A stretch of 25,446 nt of DNA, taken from IMG/VR virus record IMGVR_UViG_3300035698_002519, positions 1-25,446 of that record. One strand, written 5' to 3'. Both the position numbers and the translations under genes were made by a program. The stretch's first letter is position 1, and the number at the start of each line of letters is the position of its first letter. Below are positions 1 to 9,400 of this stretch, in pieces. Origin of the DNA: a virus. The notes beneath the pieces were generated by a model. The model was given only the letters and a program-made list of their open reading frames with translations. It ran no database searches and was not told where the DNA came from.

Positions 1-3000
1 CTGGACTTTACGAAGGAACTTACTGTCAAACGTTTCGCCCATCCGCTGAATATCAACTTCTTCTGAAGCTCCACGGTTTATCATAAATTCAGTTTGTGAC
101 ATGACCTTCACAGCTTCGGAATAGTTCGCGACAAAGTGACGAGTTCCATCAACCAGCGTCGCGCCAGCTTCGAGAGTCCCGCCTTCAAGAAATTCACCAT
201 ATGAAAAATATGAAGACATCTGCGTAATCCCGATTTTCGCTTTACCGCCCAGGACGGCCGTCGCAAAGTTCCGGTTAAAGTAGTTCAAGATCTTGTCGCT
301 AACGTTCGCAGCCTGGACACCACCGCCGGCAATACGTTCGCGGATCTGATCCGTGTTTTTCAAAAAGCCTTTACCGAATTTACTATCAACCTTTCGTCGT
401 AGCTTGGCGTCACCAAAGACATCATTCAAAAGCATTGTCTTCTCACGAAACGCTATGAAGTGAGACATTTCGGCTATGTGCCGGTTGAACACTTGAAGAT
501 CCGATCGGCGCGCTAATGGGGCGACCGCCGCAGAGTCGCGAAGCTTGAGCGCAGATCCCGCCGCAAGCTGTTTTCTGAATTCCTGTTCACGCCCGAAGAT
601 GTCAGTCGTTTCTTCATTCAGATCGATGTCCCGCGCGATCGGAGAATAAAAATCACTTTTTGGCAGCGAGATCCCAAACACGCGTTCGTAAACCTCATTG
701 ATCTGTTCATAAAATTCTTCGTAAATATCAAGCTGCGCCTGCGCGAATGCGAAGTCTTCCTTCTCCATGACTCCAAACATATCCCGCAGCATTTCATCTG
801 TATAAGCATTGCCGTTTTCGCTCTGCAGGGTGCTTTCACGAAGGGCTTCTGATTGATATTCCATCCACAGTTTACGAGCTTGCGCCCTGGATATTTCAAT
901 ACGTTCTTTTCCGCCGGCCATGTTTTGATAAACACCCAGATCAACGGGAACGTGACTTTCATCAAGCAGCGTGTTCAAGCCTTTTGCGTCTTTGCCGTAA
1001 GCTTCTTTTGCTGCGCCGATTAGCCGGTCGCTCATTTCGCGTTGAATGCGTTGCTGCGTTTGTATTTCTCCCCCGACTTCAAGGCTTGCAGCTTGTTCGG
1101 CGGGCATAATCCGATCGATGTAATCTTCCCAGGCTTCCACACCCCAAGCAATACTTTCACGCGTAGCTTTGCGAACTCCGCCTTTGCGCTTCTTCGTTAG
1201 AAGATCACCGTCTGGATCAATCGTCGCTTCAATTTGCGCGCGGATATCTTTGGCTTCCTGATGCCGGGTATTCAATCTTTTTTCTGCTTCGTCCAGGCCG
1301 AACGTCCGGATCGCTTCGATGTTGTCAGCAATGCGGCCGAGGAATTGCGGAGAGACAGAACGAGGATTTGCCTTCATGTGAAGGATTGAATTCGCCAGGG
1401 GATCAGGAACGCCAGCTTTCAGGAAGGTCGCCAGCATTTCTTCTGCATCCGATCGCCCGGTTGTCTTGTCCACTTTGCCGGAAATTTTGGCCAGCCCTTG
1501 CAGATATTCAAGACGCTTCTGTGTTGTGGCGTCAAACTTCCCGACGCGCTTGCCGGCTTGTGGCTTACGTTTCAGAGATTTGTTCGATAGTAAATTCTTG
1601 ACCCGGCTCTTTTGTTTGGCCGAAACTTTATCCGTCATGATCCGTTCAATACGTCTTTCAAAATCAGGCGCGGCTTTGCGCAGCTTCGCAGCGCTGTCAA
1701 TGTTTTTGATCGCCTTGATAAACTTCGCACGATCGGCGCTTTCCGGAAGGTTCGCTTCGATGAACGTGATGGCCGCTTCTTGTGCAGCTTTCACATCATT
1801 CTTCGCAGCGCGCACACCGTCCTTGAATGCCTTCTTGAATGACTTCACTTCCTTGACGTTTTCCATGATTTCAGCGTTCGCGATGTCACGTTGTTCGTTG
1901 AATTCCAGGATTGCGTCGCGCTGGTCAAGGGATTGCTGATCGGCGGCCGATACAATACCGACGCCGGACGCTTCCGCTTCCAGGGCTTCCAGCAAATCAG
2001 TGATAGAAATATCCGTCGGATTATTCGGATCAGGTTCAGGGAAGAATCCAGCTTCGATCGCAGCTTCCAGGGCTTCATCCAGGAACAGCGTTCCGTTTTT
2101 ATTGGCCACACCTTTCAGACCAGGGCTTTCTTTTCTGGTCAGGCGTTGCAGTTCACCGCTGAAATCGCCGGCTTGCGCGCCGCCTTCGACAAGATCTTCG
2201 GTTAAAATAGTCGTTTGATTGGGATCGATTTTGCTTCCCAATGAAAGGCCGCCGATGCTCTTAATAAATTCAGCCAGGCTTTGCGGTTTCTTCGGAACGG
2301 CCAGAAAGTTTGTGCCTTCCTGCGCTTCGATTTCCTCGATCGCCTTTTCATTGTGTTCATCGCGCATTTCCTTCAATGCCTCGAAGCTCGCACGGTCAAG
2401 CTGGCTGATATCGATCGGCTTGCCTTGTGCAAATTGTTCCAGGTAAGACAGCGCCTTTTCAGTGGCGGCCGCATCAGCGCCGGTTTTAATCCCAGACGCT
2501 TCAGTTTCAATTTCGCTGGCCACAATGCCTTCTAAAACATCAGATTGCGCCTCAACTTTATCCAGGAAGATTTTCGCCAGTTCAGCAGGGACAGTGCCGT
2601 CAGTTTGCTTTTCAACGCGCTTGGATAAAACATCCATACCGACAGAAGTCGTCCCACCACCAAGAGCGCCAAGGAATGCAGAATAAGCAGCCTCTTGAAG
2701 CGCACCCATCACATCAACTTCACGAATTCCGCTTGATTGTGTGATTGCACTTTCTGAGCCTGATTGAAGAAATTCTTGCACAGCTTCTTCACCCATACGG
2801 AACAAATGCTTTTGAACCCCTTTTGAGTTTTCAGCAATCTTGAAGAAATAATTTACACCCACAAATTCAAGCGCGCCTTCAACATTACCGGCAAGCTGTG
2901 CCATAGCCCCGGCCTTCTCAACACCGACGCCGGCATCGCGCGCTTCGAGATACACAGAAGAGTTTTGCAATTCAGAGAACAGCGCAGCCGACGCGATCGG

Positions 3001-3819
3001 GTTTTTCGTCAAAACAGCAAGGCCGATAGATGCCCCGATCGTAGTGGTAACGCCACCGAAATCATAAAGCACTCGTTCAGCAAGATTGCCTTTATCGCCT
3101 TCAATTTTTTCAGGCTTGGCAAAATGCTTTAATATCAAATCGTCTGCGTTCTTGCGGATTTTCACCACAGATTCCCGTACAGTTTTTTCCTGGGTTGCTA
3201 GTTTTTGGACAGCATTTATGTCGCCCTTTTGAATTGTTTTTTTTGTGTTTTCTCTCACAATGTCTTCAGGCTTTTTGAACAGGAACGCGATCGGGTTGTT
3301 TCTGTCATTAATATCGCGCAGAAGCACACGCGACTCTTCATCAGACAAAGCTTCACCAGACGCCATTTTGCGGCGCAGACCATCAACATCTTCTTCAAAG
3401 CCCTGCTTAATAGCATCAGATATCTTTAGGCGCGCGCCGGCTTCACCAGAGACACCAAGATTGACGGCCGTGGCGGCAGCGCCTTTAAATGGTAAAGCAA
3501 CGACATCAGCCGTTTTTTCAAATAGTTTGTTAAAACCGAAATATTGCGACACGTCAGTTTCAGGTTCATTTTGCATTTGATCAGAGAAAACCAGTTCGTT
3601 TTCTTGCATGCCTGGCGGCGCATCTACGACTTTGTTCTGGCTTTCAAGGTAGTAGCTTTGCGTTTCCTGGGGAGTCTGTACATCTTCGATCGTTTGAAGG
3701 TCACTTTCCCCGAACTGAACAGTTTCGCCCACCTGGACGCCCTCAAATGGCAAAGAGCTATTAAGATCATCCTGTGTAAAGTTGACCGTTTCGCCTAGCG
3801 GAGTGTCTTCGATACCCAT
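1..3819 (-). CDS. giant internal virion (ejection) protein, T7 gp16 position; 3' part beyond window
   Basis: The reading frame opens with ATG at 3819, directly after the TAA of the upstream gene, and stays open to base 1, so at least 1273 residues are present and the C-terminus is missing. Its place after gp14-like and gp15-like genes matches T7 gp16, which is ejected into the host to help form the DNA conduit. The N-terminus is acidic and contains a short imperfect duplication: GETVNFTQDDL and GETVQFGESDL within residues 9-35. Around residues 250-275 there is a hydrophobic Gly/Ala-rich stretch, followed by an amphipathic Ala/Gly region to about residue 390, compatible with membrane insertion. 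The middle (about 430-900) is Lys/Glu/Ala-rich helix. Residues about 1050-1230 (YSPIARDIDL, later ILNYFNRNFATAVLGGKAKI) resemble domains of large polyvalent or ejection proteins. No transglycosylase motif was seen; the hydrolase is in the preceding gene. Ejection role is inferred from position and composition. Confidence 0.8.
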   Translation of the reverse strand, partial: MGIEDTPLGETVNFTQDDLNSSLPFEGVQVGETVQFGESDLQTIEDVQTPQETQSYYLESQNKVVDAPPGMQENELVFSDQMQNEPETDVSQYFGFNKLFEKTADVVALPFKGAAATAVNLGVSGEAGARLKISDAIKQGFEEDVDGLRRKMASGEALSDEESRVLLRDINDRNNPIAFLFKKPEDIVRENTKKTIQKGDINAVQKLATQEKTVRESVVKIRKNADDLILKHFAKPEKIEGDKGNLAERVLYDFGGVTTTIGASIGLAVLTKNPIASAALFSELQNSSVYLEARDAGVGVEKAGAMAQLAGNVEGALEFVGVNYFFKIAENSKGVQKHLFRMGEEAVQEFLQSGSESAITQSSGIREVDVMGALQEAAYSAFLGALGGGTTSVGMDVLSKRVEKQTDGTVPAELAKIFLDKVEAQSDVLEGIVASEIETEASGIKTGADAAATEKALSYLEQFAQGKPIDISQLDRASFEALKEMRDEHNEKAIEEIEAQEGTNFLAVPKKPQSLAEFIKSIGGLSLGSKIDPNQTTILTEDLVEGGAQAGDFSGELQRLTRKESPGLKGVANKNGTLFLDEALEAAIEAGFFPEPDPNNPTDISITDLLEALEAEASGVGIVSAADQQSLDQRDAILEFNEQRDIANAEIMENVKEVKSFKKAFKDGVRAAKNDVKAAQEAAITFIEANLPESADRAKFIKAIKNIDSAAKLRKAAPDFERRIERIMTDKVSAKQKSRVKNLLSNKSLKRKPQAGKRVGKFDATTQKRLEYLQGLAKISGKVDKTTGRSDAEEMLATFLKAGVPDPLANSILHMKANPRSVSPQFLGRIADNIEAIRTFGLDEAEKRLNTRHQEAKDIRAQIEATIDPDGDLLTKKRKGGVRKATRESIAWGVEAWEDYIDRIMPAEQAASLEVGGEIQTQQRIQREMSDRLIGAAKEAYGKDAKGLNTLLDESHVPVDLGVYQNMAGGKERIEISRAQARKLWMEYQSEALRESTLQSENGNAYTDEMLRDMFGVMEKEDFAFAQAQLDIYEEFYEQINEVYERVFGISLPKSDFYSPIARDIDLNEETTDIFGREQEFRKQLAAGSALKLRDSAAVAPLARRSDLQVFNRHIAEMSHFIAFREKTMLLNDVFGDAKLRRKVDSKFGKGFLKNTDQIRERIAGGGVQAANVSDKILNYFNRNFATAVLGGKAKIGITQMSSYFSYGEFLEGGTLEAGATLVDGTRHFVANYSEAVKVMSQTEFMINRGASEEVDIQRMGETFDSKFLRKVQ

Positions 3820-5949
3820 TTATTCGACCCTCGTTCCAGATTTACCGTCTGGATTCATGCGGAATTTAACACCACGGATCAGGCGAATTTCACCTTCAAC
3901 GCTCACAGATGAATCAGCTTTTGGCCGGTCACTATGCGCACCGACAAATATGCGATCGCCGTTTATTGTAAACACCTGGTTAGGGGCTTTATCAAGACTT
4001 GCCGCGCCTGGCACAAGTTCGGCTAACATTTCTTGCGCAACAGCACTGACAATCTTCATGCTTTCCGATTTAATTGCATCCTTGGGCATTCCTTTGTTCG
4101 TCATATCGTCAAGCTGCGCTGATTTCTCGGTATAGCGTCTAAACATTTCATTGCGCACATCAGGTAAATCAGTCGTATCAGCAAACGCCTTGAAGGCAAC
4201 TTCGTCATGCGTGAAGTCAGGGAACCAGAAAGCCTTTCCAATTTTATCACCGGCAGCGGCGAGATCCATCGACAAAGACTTTTGCACGGCTTTAGCTTCA
4301 GATGCAGTGATTTCACCGGTTAAAGCTTGCTTGTTTACACTGACCATCATATCGCCAATGTCGTCAAGCATGTCCTCAGATACGGTAATCCGGCGCTGGC
4401 CATCTTTGCTTGATTTATTGAAAAACGCCTCTTTGCGCGCGTAGATCCCAGCGATCGCATTCGGATCGTATTCGGTTTTTTTAAGGTTCTTCTTCCCCAA
4501 AAGCATACTTTCGGCGGAGTTACTGAAATCTTTGGTGATTAAACCCTTGTGTTCAGCCTCGCGCAAAGCTGCAATCTTTTGTTCAGGAGCAACCGCATCG
4601 TTGTAAATAAGGTTGTTCAACTCGCTTTCGTTGGACTTAATCGTGAAAGCGTCAACCGTGTTGGCAATCTTTATTTCTTCAGCCCGTGCCTTCTCTTTAT
4701 CGGCCAGGCCTTGAGGAATTCTTGCGCGCGCTTTTGAAAGGATCTGTGAGTCAATCAGCGTGGCATTGCGTAAGAACTCAGATCCACCAGTGTCAAGCGT
4801 TTGAACGTAGTCCGTCAGCTTGTTCATGCGGTTATCCCAACCGGCCGCAAATTGCCCGTATTTTTCACCGTCAGCGGCGACCAGGCCGGCATATTTTTCT
4901 TGCCTAAGAACGATCAAAGAATAAGGATCTCCGTTTGCGGCATCAATCATGCCCCATGTGTCTTTGTCGTTTCCATGATTAACCAGGGCATCATATGCCA
5001 CAGCCTGAAATTGAGGTTCAAATTCATCAAGCTTTGGATCGTAATATTTTTCTTTTAGGATCTTAGCAGCGCCTTCAGCCGTAAGATTTTTAACATCCAC
5101 GCCAGGGTTATGTTTCGAATTGATCCCATATTTAGCGATCGCGCCGTCAGGCTCTTGCGCTATTTTAGAGCCGCCCTCAATGTCCATCATAATGAAATCA
5201 GTCAAAGGATCTTTACCGCCTTGCCCATATTCAAGGACGCGGCGCAATGCCGTCGGGTTGTCCTGGTTCTGACGAAAGAGGAAGTCGCGCGCTGCGTTGT
5301 CTGTTCCGTATTCAGCAAGGGTTAGGCTGTCTTGAGGACTAAGGATATCAGTCGAAACTTCTGTTGTGTATTTTCGAATGTTGGCTTGAAGATCTGTAAA
5401 ATCCTTGTATGACGGGCTTGTTTTTAGAGAGAAATTAGCAACCATGTCGTCGATGCCTTTTTCCGCGCCCGTAAATGTATTCTTTACCCGCTGGCCATTC
5501 TCGAAATCCTTTGATCTCTGCAACGTGCTTGTGCGATCGCGATCCGTAAGCTGGCGAAAATGATCAAGATCAAAATTCTTTTCATCACCGGCCAGGCTTA
5601 TTTCCTGTTCGACAAGCGCGGATTGTTCACGATGGAACTGGTCAAAGCTTTCAGAAAAGCCGTTTGGATCTTCTTGGGCTTTGTTGCGACGATCTTCATA
5701 TTCAGGGATAAGATCTCGCTGAAATTGGTTGTATCGGTCTTGCGCTCTGACCTTGCTGTCAGCCGCGCGCTGCGTCTTTAATCCGGTAGCAATAGCACCG
5801 GATGCGCTTGAATTCCGATTATGTTGCCCGGCATCTACTGCGAATTGTTGCGCTTCAACACCGCCACCGGCGGCGGATGCTGCGCTAACCGATTTTGAAC
5901 CGGAGCGATTTAAAAAAACATTGCGTGTAAACTGTGGAATTCTAGCCAT
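3820..5949 (-). CDS. internal virion protein (T7 gp15-like) with GH108-type muramidase domain
   Basis: This 709-residue protein lies between gp14-like and gp16-like genes, as gp15 does in T7. Its ATG overlaps the upstream stop as TAATG. Residues about 250-378 resemble the N-acetylmuramidase fold of glycoside hydrolase family 108. IEGG at 257-260 supplies the probable catalytic Glu (E258). It is followed by DGAIAKYGIN at 268-277, the AAKILKEKYY helix near 294-303, an AYDALVNHG segment at 318-326 and a closing GWDNRMNKL at 370-378. The flanking 250 N-terminal and 330 C-terminal residues are charged helix, as expected for a core or ejection protein. The inferred job is local opening of peptidoglycan during DNA injection, the role T7 gives to a lytic transglycosylase in gp16. 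The virion role rests on synteny and the enzyme on motif recognition. A free endolysin is unlikely because the domain is internal and there is no signal peptide. Confidence 0.8.
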   Translation of the reverse strand: MARIPQFTRNVFLNRSGSKSVSAASAAGGGVEAQQFAVDAGQHNRNSSASGAIATGLKTQRAADSKVRAQDRYNQFQRDLIPEYEDRRNKAQEDPNGFSESFDQFHREQSALVEQEISLAGDEKNFDLDHFRQLTDRDRTSTLQRSKDFENGQRVKNTFTGAEKGIDDMVANFSLKTSPSYKDFTDLQANIRKYTTEVSTDILSPQDSLTLAEYGTDNAARDFLFRQNQDNPTALRRVLEYGQGGKDPLTDFIMMDIEGGSKIAQEPDGAIAKYGINSKHNPGVDVKNLTAEGAAKILKEKYYDPKLDEFEPQFQAVAYDALVNHGNDKDTWGMIDAANGDPYSLIVLRQEKYAGLVAADGEKYGQFAAGWDNRMNKLTDYVQTLDTGGSEFLRNATLIDSQILSKARARIPQGLADKEKARAEEIKIANTVDAFTIKSNESELNNLIYNDAVAPEQKIAALREAEHKGLITKDFSNSAESMLLGKKNLKKTEYDPNAIAGIYARKEAFFNKSSKDGQRRITVSEDMLDDIGDMMVSVNKQALTGEITASEAKAVQKSLSMDLAAAGDKIGKAFWFPDFTHDEVAFKAFADTTDLPDVRNEMFRRYTEKSAQLDDMTNKGMPKDAIKSESMKIVSAVAQEMLAELVPGAASLDKAPNQVFTINGDRIFVGAHSDRPKADSSVSVEGEIRLIRGVKFRMNPDGKSGTRVE

Positions 5950-6434
5950 TATTTAAACTTATCCCCGTTCTTCCATGTTTCTTTTTTGCCACCACTAAAA
6001 GCCCCTGCGCCTTTGGCTGCACCAAGAACAGTTGCGGCCGTGCCAAAGAAGTCAGCTTTTTGAACTGGTTTTTGATTAGCTTCGCCTTGTTGCAAGAATC
6101 CTTGCGCCTTAGCTTCTGCATTTTTAATGGCGTTTGCTGAATTGTCTGCGCCCTGGTCAATTGTTTCGTCACCAACCAAAAGAGGCGACCCATCCAAGGT
6201 TACGCCGGATTGAAGGTATGCGGCCATTTGTTGCGATCTGATGCGCTTTGCGTCCAGCCGTTCTTGCCGTCCTTGCTCTGCACCCTCTTCCCTAGCCAGG
6301 CGCGCGTTCTCTTCAGCCTGTTCCGTTGCGGAAGCGTTTGCCCTCTTAGTTGCCTTTGCGGAACTGCGTTGTGATGTAAATCCTTGTACGGCCGATATGG
6401 CCTGAAAAGCAAATAGTGCAGCTTCTAAACCCAT
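5949..6434 (-). CDS. internal virion protein, T7 gp14-like
   Basis: The product is 161 residues. The start is ATG at 6434 with a strong GGAGGA ribosome binding site 7 nt upstream. The N-terminus (MGLEAALFAFQAISAVQGF) is a hydrophobic helix. It is followed by an Ala/Glu/Arg-rich helix (about 25-70), then SGVTLDGSPLLVGDETIDQG at about 76-95, a segment I recognise as characteristic of gp14-type internal virion proteins of podophages. The C-terminus has a Gly/Ala stretch. In T7, gp14 enters the outer membrane on infection and forms the first part of the DNA channel; the same role is inferred here. The gene is followed without a gap by the gp15-like gene. Confidence 0.75.
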   Translation of the reverse strand: MGLEAALFAFQAISAVQGFTSQRSSAKATKRANASATEQAEENARLAREEGAEQGRQERLDAKRIRSQQMAAYLQSGVTLDGSPLLVGDETIDQGADNSANAIKNAEAKAQGFLQQGEANQKPVQKADFFGTAATVLGAAKGAGAFSGGKKETWKNGDKFK

Positions 6435-6437
6435 AGA

Positions 6438-6881
6438 TCAGTCCTCCAAATATTTCGCGAACCGGATGTAATCGCGTTTCTTGTCGTCATAATAGCGTAA
6501 AATACCTTCTTCATGAAAACCTAATCTTTTACACCATTTATGATGATCTTTTGCGTAAGCAAGGTTTGCAGTTTCAAGTCGATGAATAAGCATATCTTTC
6601 ATCATTTTATCAAGCTGGTCTTTCACAACATCCATTAATTCAAGCGCGTCGTTGTCGATATGCTCTGAAACCATTGTCCAGCAGTGTCCCGTATGCTCTG
6701 TGGTTTGCAGAATTCCGCCGACGCACAAGATCCGGCCGTCTTTAACCGCAGTAAAACAAGTTCCATGTTCAGCCATAGGGTTTGACGCCTCGGCTGTTAT
6801 TTTGCCGTAACGCTCAAGATCTTCTTCTCTCTGCGCAAACAAGTCCATGTGGTGCGCGTGGTAAGGGATCAGCTTTATCAT
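6438..6881 (-). CDS. GNAT-fold protein in the T7 gp13 position
   Basis: This 147-residue protein has a pattern typical of phage GNAT-like proteins. A short N-terminal strand and helix are followed by TCFTAVKDGRILCVGGI (41-57), corresponding to the beta-hairpin that precedes the acetyl-CoA site. A helix around 79-98 follows, and then RLETANLAYAKDHHKWCKRLGFHEEG (101-126, shown only in outline), the usual end of the fold where a late helix leads into a GF strand. T7 gp13, also called internal virion protein A, is placed identically and is likewise GNAT-like, so this is probably a virion-assembly protein. I see no clear acetyl-CoA pyrophosphate loop (R/Q-x-x-G-x-G/A), so catalysis is doubtful. 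The ATG overlaps the stop of the nozzle gene by 4 nt, indicating translational coupling. Confidence 0.7.
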   Translation of the reverse strand: MIKLIPYHAHHMDLFAQREEDLERYGKITAEASNPMAEHGTCFTAVKDGRILCVGGILQTTEHTGHCWTMVSEHIDNDALELMDVVKDQLDKMMKDMLIHRLETANLAYAKDHHKWCKRLGFHEEGILRYYDDKKRDYIRFAKYLED

Positions 6882-9400
6882 TCTTCGTTTGTCTCCATTA
6901 GCGGTTGCAAGTACTGAATATTCGAAGGTGTTGGCTTATCATGCAACCAATAAATATATTTTTCATCAGCCCATCCATCAGGCATTTGAACATCAAGCAC
7001 CCCAGAAAACAACTTTGGGGGGCGGCCAGCGACTTCACCGGCGTCGCGATAAGCTGGTTCTTCCATGTTATAGAGCGATGTTCCGAATTCAGTTCCAAGG
7101 GAATCGCGCATACGAACGCCCATTTTCGTTATAGCGCGCGCCTTCGTCATCGCGGAGCCTATTTCAGACCCACCATTCACATCTTCAGTTTTTCCAATAC
7201 CGATATACCCAATACCAACGACAACATAGCCGGCGTCATCTTCCAGGAGAATCGCGCCATCTTCCACAACAGTCCCGCTTTGAACACCACCATCGGCAAG
7301 AATGACAACGGCTTCACCTTCAAGATGATTTAGACCCGCCAGGCCTTTCGCCATGTAATACCAGGCACCCGAAGCCCATGCCGCAGATTCTAGTTCGTAT
7401 TTGACGGTTCCTGTAACTTCAGTCGCAGAATTATGATTGTCAATTTCAATTTGGCCACCGTTAGGGGATTGGATGCGGCGCAGATCCGTTGCCATTTGCG
7501 CCGTAAAGAACGCGCCGTCAGCCGTTACGGTTACAGCATCCCCCACTTCAAGGCCGCCTGTAATGGTCAGGCCAACAGTAGCGCCAGAACGGCCGTCATA
7601 TGTAAGGGCAGAATCGCAATGCACAAGTGTCTTTTGAATGTTCCAAAGAGCAGATTCGAACGCAACTTCATCAGATTCTTGATTGTCACTTCCTGTAAAG
7701 AAGTCCTCAAGGACAGGGGTTTCTTCCAGTTTAGGCGTATACTCAATAGATCTTCGCGTCACGCCGTCAATCGTGCGCGTCGCACATTGCCATAGCTCAT
7801 CATCTTCTTCAGCGTCAGGGATAGAGGCCACAGATTCCCACAAGCCATTTGTTTTATGTAAGTGCCAGGCGACGACTTGCTGCGCAGGATCAAACGTCAG
7901 GCCGGCCAGCTTGCCGTCGTTACGGACAGCCCAGATTATGTTAGGCGTTCCCGCTGTATAGCTAAATTGTTTGAATTTTGATTTCCCAATGTGGTCAGCT
8001 AAAAGGGTTCTATCTGGTGACGTATAACCGTCTTGAAGCGCATTATATTCAAAGCTTCTTACTGTGCGTCCATTTCTCTGAGGGTACAGGATATAAGAAT
8101 CAAGCTTGACCGGCCGAACAGTGGAAACGCCATTGAACGATGTAGGTTTCACAGAAATGTTTGTCGGAGTGATCGCATTATTATCACCGCCACCAGTGAC
8201 GCGGAATTCAGAACCAGACGTCCCAACGGCCATATAGTTTTCAGCCCCAACAATCCAGCGAATTCGGTTTGCCTGGTCAGCGCGCAGTTTGTAAATAATG
8301 GCGTCGCTGTCAAGCGTTCCCGTTGTGAAGTCGTCAAGCTCCCCATCTTCACGGATCTTAGAGAACCACAGGCGCGTCGGAAATGTATCAGAAGCCCCAT
8401 AAATCAAACGGCCGTCAAATAACGTAACAACAGAAGGAAAGGAAAACGCTGTAAACTGCTCGACCGTTCCGGCAGATCCATATGTGTCATTGTCCGTGCT
8501 GTCATATCCTTCAAGCTCGAATGTGTTTGTGCCGACGTTCAAGTTTCTAATTGTGAACGATTTGTTGTTGACCTCAGTCATCCCAAGAACGTCAGCGATC
8601 CAGATAATATCACCGTTTGTGTAGGTATCAGCGCCGACGTAAGTGACCACAGCCGGGTCGGCCTTACTTATCCCGCTTATTGCCTGTGATGCCGCCTTCG
8701 TTGTTCCGAAGGGGCTTGAAATAATATCAAACGCCGCAAACGTCCAGGATGTATGCGAAGACCTGGTGAGTTTTTGAGGCGCAAAATCAGGATGCACCGT
8801 ATACATCGTATTATCTGTTTGCGTGAAATCAAATTCAAAAAGATTGGCTTCAAGGTATGGTGACGCAACCTGGACGATTTCGGCCACAGAGCCGCCAGAG
8901 GTATATGCAGGGTAAGCAGTAGTGTTAATGGCTACTGTGATGTTATCAACGTCCACCACGGACGCGACAGCGACTTCTATGCCATTAAGCTTTGTCATCC
9001 CACCGATGCCGGAAAGATAGATAGGTTCGCCGGCGCTCAATCCATGCCCGACGACCTCGATATTCGCAGCGGCGGCCTGTGATACGTCAGTAATATTAAT
9101 AGGCGTGAATGTGTTCAGGCCATGATCTTTATACATCCGAATGAATTGATCTGTAACTTCAAGCACATAGGATTGCTCAGTTTTATAGATGAACGGCACA
9201 AGGCGCGCGATATTGTTGTCTTTAGTGGTCGCAACGAAAATAGATCCTTCACGAAGGCTTGCTTCGCCCTGCGCTGTCACCTTGTAGTTTTGAAGGTAAT
9301 CAAGAGCCTGATCGTAGAAATCCAAATCAGCCCGGCCGCGAAGCTTGGGACTGACATAACCGTAATTTAATGCTGCAAAATCTGGGGTGACTCTAGCCAT
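6878..9400 (-). CDS. tail nozzle / stabilisation protein (T7 gp12-like) with two FCCH-like repeats
   Basis: The 840-residue product starts directly after the stop of the adaptor gene. The N-terminus (LNYGYVSPKLRGRADLDFYD at 11-30, then LQNYKVTAQGEASLREGSIF) is the hallmark of the large podophage tail nozzle or stabilisation family, which follows the adaptor and closes the tail tip. Two copies of a roughly 75-residue repeat are visible at about 98-172 and 240-314. Both carry a GMT-x-x-N core (GMTKLNG at 134-140, GMTEVNN at 273-279) and end with a Gly-rich turn (YTSGGSV, YGSAGTV). This is the FCCH-like repeat common in such proteins. The middle (about 320-570) is beta-rich, consistent with a propeller. 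The C-terminal third includes another Gly/Val-rich domain. No enzyme motif was found. Confidence is high for a tail-tip structural protein and moderate for strict gp12 equivalence. Confidence 0.82.
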   Translation of the reverse strand: MARVTPDFAALNYGYVSPKLRGRADLDFYDQALDYLQNYKVTAQGEASLREGSIFVATTKDNNIARLVPFIYKTEQSYVLEVTDQFIRMYKDHGLNTFTPINITDVSQAAAANIEVVGHGLSAGEPIYLSGIGGMTKLNGIEVAVASVVDVDNITVAINTTAYPAYTSGGSVAEIVQVASPYLEANLFEFDFTQTDNTMYTVHPDFAPQKLTRSSHTSWTFAAFDIISSPFGTTKAASQAISGISKADPAVVTYVGADTYTNGDIIWIADVLGMTEVNNKSFTIRNLNVGTNTFELEGYDSTDNDTYGSAGTVEQFTAFSFPSVVTLFDGRLIYGASDTFPTRLWFSKIREDGELDDFTTGTLDSDAIIYKLRADQANRIRWIVGAENYMAVGTSGSEFRVTGGGDNNAITPTNISVKPTSFNGVSTVRPVKLDSYILYPQRNGRTVRSFEYNALQDGYTSPDRTLLADHIGKSKFKQFSYTAGTPNIIWAVRNDGKLAGLTFDPAQQVVAWHLHKTNGLWESVASIPDAEEDDELWQCATRTIDGVTRRSIEYTPKLEETPVLEDFFTGSDNQESDEVAFESALWNIQKTLVHCDSALTYDGRSGATVGLTITGGLEVGDAVTVTADGAFFTAQMATDLRRIQSPNGGQIEIDNHNSATEVTGTVKYELESAAWASGAWYYMAKGLAGLNHLEGEAVVILADGGVQSGTVVEDGAILLEDDAGYVVVGIGYIGIGKTEDVNGGSEIGSAMTKARAITKMGVRMRDSLGTEFGTSLYNMEEPAYRDAGEVAGRPPKLFSGVLDVQMPDGWADEKYIYWLHDKPTPSNIQYLQPLMETNEE

